Source of the DNA: Carex sylvatica
Lineage: Eukaryota; Streptophyta; Magnoliopsida; Poales; Cyperaceae
Length of the DNA stretch: 64,000 nt
Assembly: GCA_964058845.1 (NCBI GenBank)
Contig: CAXKVR010000942.1
Span: forward strand, 43,336-107,335
Direction of reading: 5' to 3'
The notes beneath the pieces were generated by a model. It worked only from the letters and a program-made list of their open reading frames with translations. It made no database searches and was not told the origin of the DNA. The translations under genes were made by a program, and so were the position numbers. Below, one piece after another: positions 59,255 through 64,000 of this stretch. How positions within the stretch are numbered: position 1 is the stretch's first letter; each line of letters begins with the position of its first letter.

Positions 59255-59658
59255 GTAAGGCTACGCTACTTCGTGAATTAATTAGTCTATTTTAATTCGC
59301 GCTCATATCTCTAGTTTCAAAGTTCAAAATAGCCGATCCAAGCCGTTAGATGTTTAATCTATATTAAAATGTGCATGGAGACCAAATTTTACATTTTTTG
59401 AAATTTTTTTACCATTTATTAAGATGGTTTGAAAATCACTGATTTTTAATAGTGCGGAATTTTAATAAAAACAACAATTTTCAAACCATCTTAATAAATA
59501 GTAAAAAAATTTCAAAAAATATAAAATTTGGTATCCATGCACATTTTAATATAGATTAAATATCTAACGGTTTGGATCGGCTATTTTGAACTTTGAAACT
59601 AGAGATATGAGCGCGAATTAAAACAGACTAATTAATTCACGAAGTAGCGTAGCCTTAC
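59255..59658. mobile_element. intact palindromic MITE, GTAAGGCTACGC family
   Basis: 404 bp. The left arm starts GTAAGGCTACGCTACTTCG and the right arm is its reverse complement; arms of about 190 bp are nearly identical (ATATCTCTAGTTTCAAAGTT, TCTATATTAAAATGTGCATG). It is flanked by (TA)n. It occupies the same position relative to block Y as the decayed copy at 6262-6512. Confidence 0.88.
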
Positions 59659-59674
59659 ACTATATATATATATA

Positions 59675-61091
59675 TTGTCTCTGTAGTGTACATCTCTGCC
59701 ATTTTATTAACTTTTCTCTTTTTCTAGCATTTGAAATTTATTGCTGCCTCGTATCACTGTAATTAATATAAAGTGCAAGAGGAGAATGTTTTTTGTTTCT
59801 TTTCCGAACCATGTTGAAGTTTTCAGCAATTTTAGCACCTCCACTAGAAAACTTACAAAAATATCTTGTATTTCTGATTATAAACAGTACTGTACGTAGT
59901 TGTTTATTATTTTTGCATATTTATGCAGATATTGTTTGATGAAGACTCAAATACCTTGCCTCAACTAAAGGTCAATGCTTTAATAGTTTTCATTTTATAT
60001 TTATTATTTGTTCCAAATGAAGCAGGGTTGAAAGCAGTACCCTGACAACCAGTCAAGATAGAAAGAATTTTCTATACAAATTCTAAGAAACAATATTCAC
60101 AATCAGCGGTCTATGTTTTCTTTAGTAGAAGTCTGGAACTAATTGTGATATGATAAAGACTTCTCTTGGTAAGAAAGTCCTCCATAGTCCTTGCACTTTA
60201 AGTTTGTTTCAATTGTATGTTTGGTTTTTCATATATGCATTATATTAGAAAAAAAAAATAGTTTCTAAAACGTCTCCCATATCTAAACTGGTGCTTGAGT
60301 GGAAAGAGAGAGAGAATTAATAACCAACCTTATATAACCATTATCTTGTTTCTTTTGTTTTTCAAGATTTTAGAAAAAAGAGAGATGATATGAGGTTCGG
60401 TATCAGTGTCAAAACCAGACCCTTTATATGAAAAACCAAATAGCTATACAATGGAAACAAGCTTAAAATGTAAGGACTAAGGCGAAATTTCTTAGCAAGA
60501 GATGTCGTTATTACATCATTAATGCAAGCTAGACTTCTAAAGAAATCATAGAATGCTGATTTTTTTAAATATATTTTTTCTTTAAAAGTAGGCTAGAATT
60601 TTGAAGACCAATCGAGTAAGTCTTTGCATTTCTCCATCAGAAGAGTCTGGTCATGAAGATTGAGTGAGTCAGTGTTAGAAATAAGTTCTTGATAGAAGCT
60701 GTAATGTATATTCGATCTACCCAGTAGACCCTCTGGTCCTTAACCTCTTTTTGCACATAGGAGATATATGTACATGGTGGGGACCACCAAGGAGTGACAA
60801 ATCAATTGGCAGCATCTTTCGGCATCGAAAATTGACATAGCAGATCGGACCACAAGTGTCTCAGTGCATATGGATGGACCACTTAAGGAGGTAATGGCTA
60901 GGAGGCATTACCTCCTTATTGGGTTAGGAAATTATTGCACCGAACATCAAGTTTTTACAATGACCTCTGCGAGGCTACCGAATTATACACCCATTCAGTC
61001 ATAAGTTCTAATTAAAATCCTTTTTATTGGCAAAAAGTTACAAAAATGTCGCTAATTTTGATTTTTAATTTTAATGGTGTTCTTTCTTCTA
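59675..61091. repeat. duplicated block Y, copy 4
   Basis: Near-identical to copy 1 (6566-7971), beginning TTGTCTCTGTAGTGTACATC. The hairpin AAGGAGGTAATG...CATTACCTCCTT is kept (about 60885-60918). The copy breaks off at TTCTTTCTTCTA, where the hAT-associated repeat starts; copies 1 and 2 continue with TAATTTTA instead. Confidence 0.85.
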
Positions 61092-61557
61092 GATTTTATT
61101 TTTTAAATTCGGATTTATTTTTAATAGGTTAAAAAAATGTGTTAGATTATTTTTGTGAATATGTGAAGTAATTATATTTGTTTTGAATATGTTAGATTTT
61201 ATTTTTGAATATGTGAAGTAATTATATTTGTTTTAAATTCTGTTTTTTAATTTCTTTTTTTAAAATTCTGTTTTTTAATTCTGGTTTTGTTATTTCTGTA
61301 TTTTTAAATTCTGTTTTTATTTCTGTTTTTTAATTTCTGTTTTTCAAATTCTGTTTTTTAATTTCTGTTTTTTAAATTCTGATTTTTTTTTAATTCTGTT
61401 TTTTTAATTCTATTTTTAAAATTCTGTTTTTTTTAATTCTGTTTTTTAATTTCTGTTTTTTAAATTTCTATTTTTTAATAGGTTAAATAAATAGGTTAGA
61501 TATTATTTTTGAATGTGTTAAGTAATTTATATTTATTTTTTTGAATAGGTTTAAAAA
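61092..61557. repeat. AT-rich tandem repeat upstream of hAT copy 2
   Basis: Same TTCTGTTTTTTAA-type repeat and GAATATGTGAAGTAATTA unit as 1-1080, but shorter and beginning abruptly inside the unit at the border with block Y. Confidence 0.85.
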
Positions 61558-64000
61558 ATGACAACTCCTAATCGCGAATCAATGGAAGAAACCATGCAAA
61601 GATATTCGACCGATCTTTTTGGCCCCGTCCCCGATATGGCACCACCTAATTATCCACAAGATTATCAACCCAATTATACTGCTAGTTCTCCCAAATGCAA
61701 CCACCTAATTATCCATACTCTTATCCACAAAATTATCCAAGAAGAGACCTCATGCTCCAAACAAATTATCAACAACCCCCACAAATGAGTGCACCGCCAC
61801 AGTATTATACTTCAAACGATCCAAACGTATTCATTTCACAAGAAATACTTCAACCAACACCACCGTATACATATGGCATGGGCTCTTCTTCTGTAGCATC
61901 GAGTCAATTTACTGACACTGCCCCTATAGGAGGTACACTTTCGAAAGGTAAACCTGAAATTCAAGAAGAAGTTATACCTCCTTCGACAAGTGTCCTTCCA
62001 CAAGACCTGCTCCCGAATACAATCAACCGTGGGCAAGATTTTATAAGATTACCAAAGATAAGGCCAAAATTATGCAATTTCTACAATATAAGGTAAAAGG
62101 CTGCAAGAAAATTTTTGAGTATAAACAAACTAGTGGTATGATTAGCTTTAAGAGACATGCCGAAATGCACGAAAGAAAGGGTAAGGTTTCATGTGAAAAT
62201 TCTGAACTGAGACAAATCCAAACCCTTATAAACGTGGATGGTACCAGAACCAACCCAAAATTCAATGAATCAAAAATGCTTAGTGAATTGGCCCGGTACA
62301 TTACCCATAAAGAACAACCAATAAGTATGGATGGTTGCACGAGTTTTGCCCGGTTATGCATTCGGGAGTTAGCTCAACCAATGTACAAGAGTGTCCATCA
62401 TAGAAAGATGGTTAGTGAAATAAAAAAAACCAGTTTACTTCGACTAAAAATGACCTTAAATCTCAATTTGCATACCAAAATAATAAGGTGTCAATTACCT
62501 CCGATATATGGACTGCCGGTAAACATAGCCTTGGTTACTCTTGTATTACCGGGCATTGGATCGATGATCATTGGATATTACAAAAAATGATATTAAGTTT
62601 TCGAGTGTTGGATTCCCCCCATACTGCAAATGTAATTTTCAAATCCATTATTAAGGTTTTATAAGAGTATAACCTTAAGAGGAATATAGGTAACAATATT
62701 TTTTCTATATCTTTCGATAATGCTAGCAACAACATTGCTTCCATTGAGATTTTTAAACGGTCACTAAACCCGATCATGAATGGTGAAATGTTTCACCAAA
62801 AGTGTGCTTGCCACATTCTTAACCTCGTCGTGAAGGCGGGTCTAAAAACAGAAGCCGTAAAACTATTGATAATTAAATTTAAGGATGCCCTCAACCACAT
62901 TGTTTCAAACCAAGAAAGAAAACAACGGTTTGCTGAATTGTGCGTCAACTATAGATTGAGCAAGTTGAAAGTACCTTGGGATATAGATACCCGTTAGAAC
63001 TCAACATATAGGTTGTTGAACCGATGCCTTCCTTACAAAACTGTCATAGGGAAGTTTTTGAGAAGCTCCATCCCCGAAGCACTGCAATTGGAACTCATTG
63101 ACGAAGAATGGGAGCAAATTCTTAGAGATCTTTTTTACTGCAACCGTCCAACTATCATGCTCGTACTCACCAACGTCATTTGACTTGCTGAGACATCTCT
63201 ATGACATCTCTAAGGTGTATTGTGAATTGGAACAAGCTGAAACCTATGATACATCTCTCACGCCGATCGTAGATGCCATGAAACAAAAATTTCTAAAATA
63301 TTGGGAAGATGTACCCCTCCTGGTCATTATCGCAAACTGCCTCAACCTGCTATACAAGAAGTTTTACACGATCAAAGTAGTTGAGAGATACAAACATAAT
63401 TTATATTTAGACTCAATCGGGGTGGAGGCATACGTAAATTCGAAGTTTGATGAGATGTTTAACATATACCACTCAAGAATGAGTGACAACCGAAACCCGG
63501 TTTCGTCCTGTGCCGCCTCTAGGTAGGAATATAAATATACATGTGTTTTTAATCTTTATTATTTATAGTATCTACATTATTTGTCCACTAATTTTTTTTT
63601 TTTTAATATACATGTGTTTTTTTTAATAGTTCTACTTCTAGGAGCACTAACAGTGGTGGATTATTAGCAGATTTTCAATCGGAGAGCGAACCGCACACAT
63701 CCACAAATGAGTTATTGAGCTATATATCGATGCTAAACGAAAATGAAGAAGGATTTGACGTCATGGCGTGGTGGAGGAGGCATCAAAGGGCCTTACCAAC
63801 GTTGGCGATGATGGCCCGCGACGTATTTGCCGTGCCCGTATTAACCGTCCCTTCCGAAAGTTATTTTAGTTCGGCGAACATGATCCTCTCCGATAAACGA
63901 AGTAAGTTGTGTGCACATGATTTTGAGAGACTTGTGTGCTTGAAAGATTGGATTGCTACTGAAGAGCGCATGCAACATGTGCCTCAACAACCATTATCAT
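61558..64000 (+). pseudogene. hAT-family transposase pseudogene (copy 2, cut by window end)
   Basis: Same gene as 1090-3662 with few substitutions by eye. Lesions differ. A deletion of about 25 bp near 62006 shifts the frame before the zinc finger, TAA 62662-62664 and TAG 62995-62997 interrupt the core, and about 18 bp are missing near 63117. The stop at 1827 of copy 1 is a Ser codon here. The intron near 63525-63629 and the dimerisation domain (VLTVPSESYFSS, LSDKRSKL) are present. The window ends just before the expected stop codon. Confidence 0.88.

Overview
This is AT-rich nuclear DNA of a flowering plant, probably a dicot. The signs are spliced genes with plant-type GT-AG introns, receptor-like kinases of the LRK10L (leaf-rust-10-like) class, CYP76 and CYP81 P450 sequence, and many plant transposons (hAT, CACTA, Mutator-like, Ty1/copia and palindromic MITEs). 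The species cannot be named from sequence alone. No CRISPR array, rRNA or tRNA was recognised.

Three genes look intact. A CYP76-like cytochrome P450 lies on the minus strand (30551-32201, two exons). Two LRK10L-type receptor kinases lie head to head: 48997-51327 on minus (two exons, 649 aa, catalytic-loop Lys replaced by Asn) and 53964-56957 on plus (three exons, 646 aa, catalytic residues present). The other gene-like sequence is broken: two LRK10L pseudogenes (11579-13331 and 16178-16701), a GT47/exostosin fragment (37996-38337) abutting a CYP81-like last exon (38458-39072), and transposon proteins.

Layout. 1-3662: AT-rich tandem repeat and hAT transposase pseudogene. 4537-10100: duplicated blocks here called X and Y (Y is repeated in tandem). 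10650-18600: kinase pseudogenes with MITEs and tandem repeats. 20244-25715: copia LTR, a CACTA end with a 400-bp palindrome and a Ulp1-type protease remnant, then a Mutator-like transposase remnant. 26965-28070: GC-richer, organelle-like sequence, perhaps of mitochondrial origin. 28285-30545: minus-strand copia remnant directly downstream of the P450. 35073-39782: a duplicated 0.76-kb segment, a copia 3' end amplified into a 78-bp minisatellite, and gene fragments. 39783-41398: second CACTA copy. 48997-56957: the head-to-head kinase pair separated by two MITEs. 57456-64000: X, two MITEs, Y, then a second hAT copy.

The unifying feature is that a small LRK10L cluster is bracketed by two highly similar, same-orientation hAT copies and by matching X-MITE-Y blocks. 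This points to segmental duplication with later transposon insertion, a structure prone to unequal exchange. The kinases probably act at the plasma membrane in wall or pathogen sensing, as is known for the family; nothing in the window shows their ligands. I found no clearly new biological system. The best leads are the unexplained Y unit, the nested CACTA palindrome, the Lys-to-Asn kinase and the chimeric GT47/CYP81 locus.
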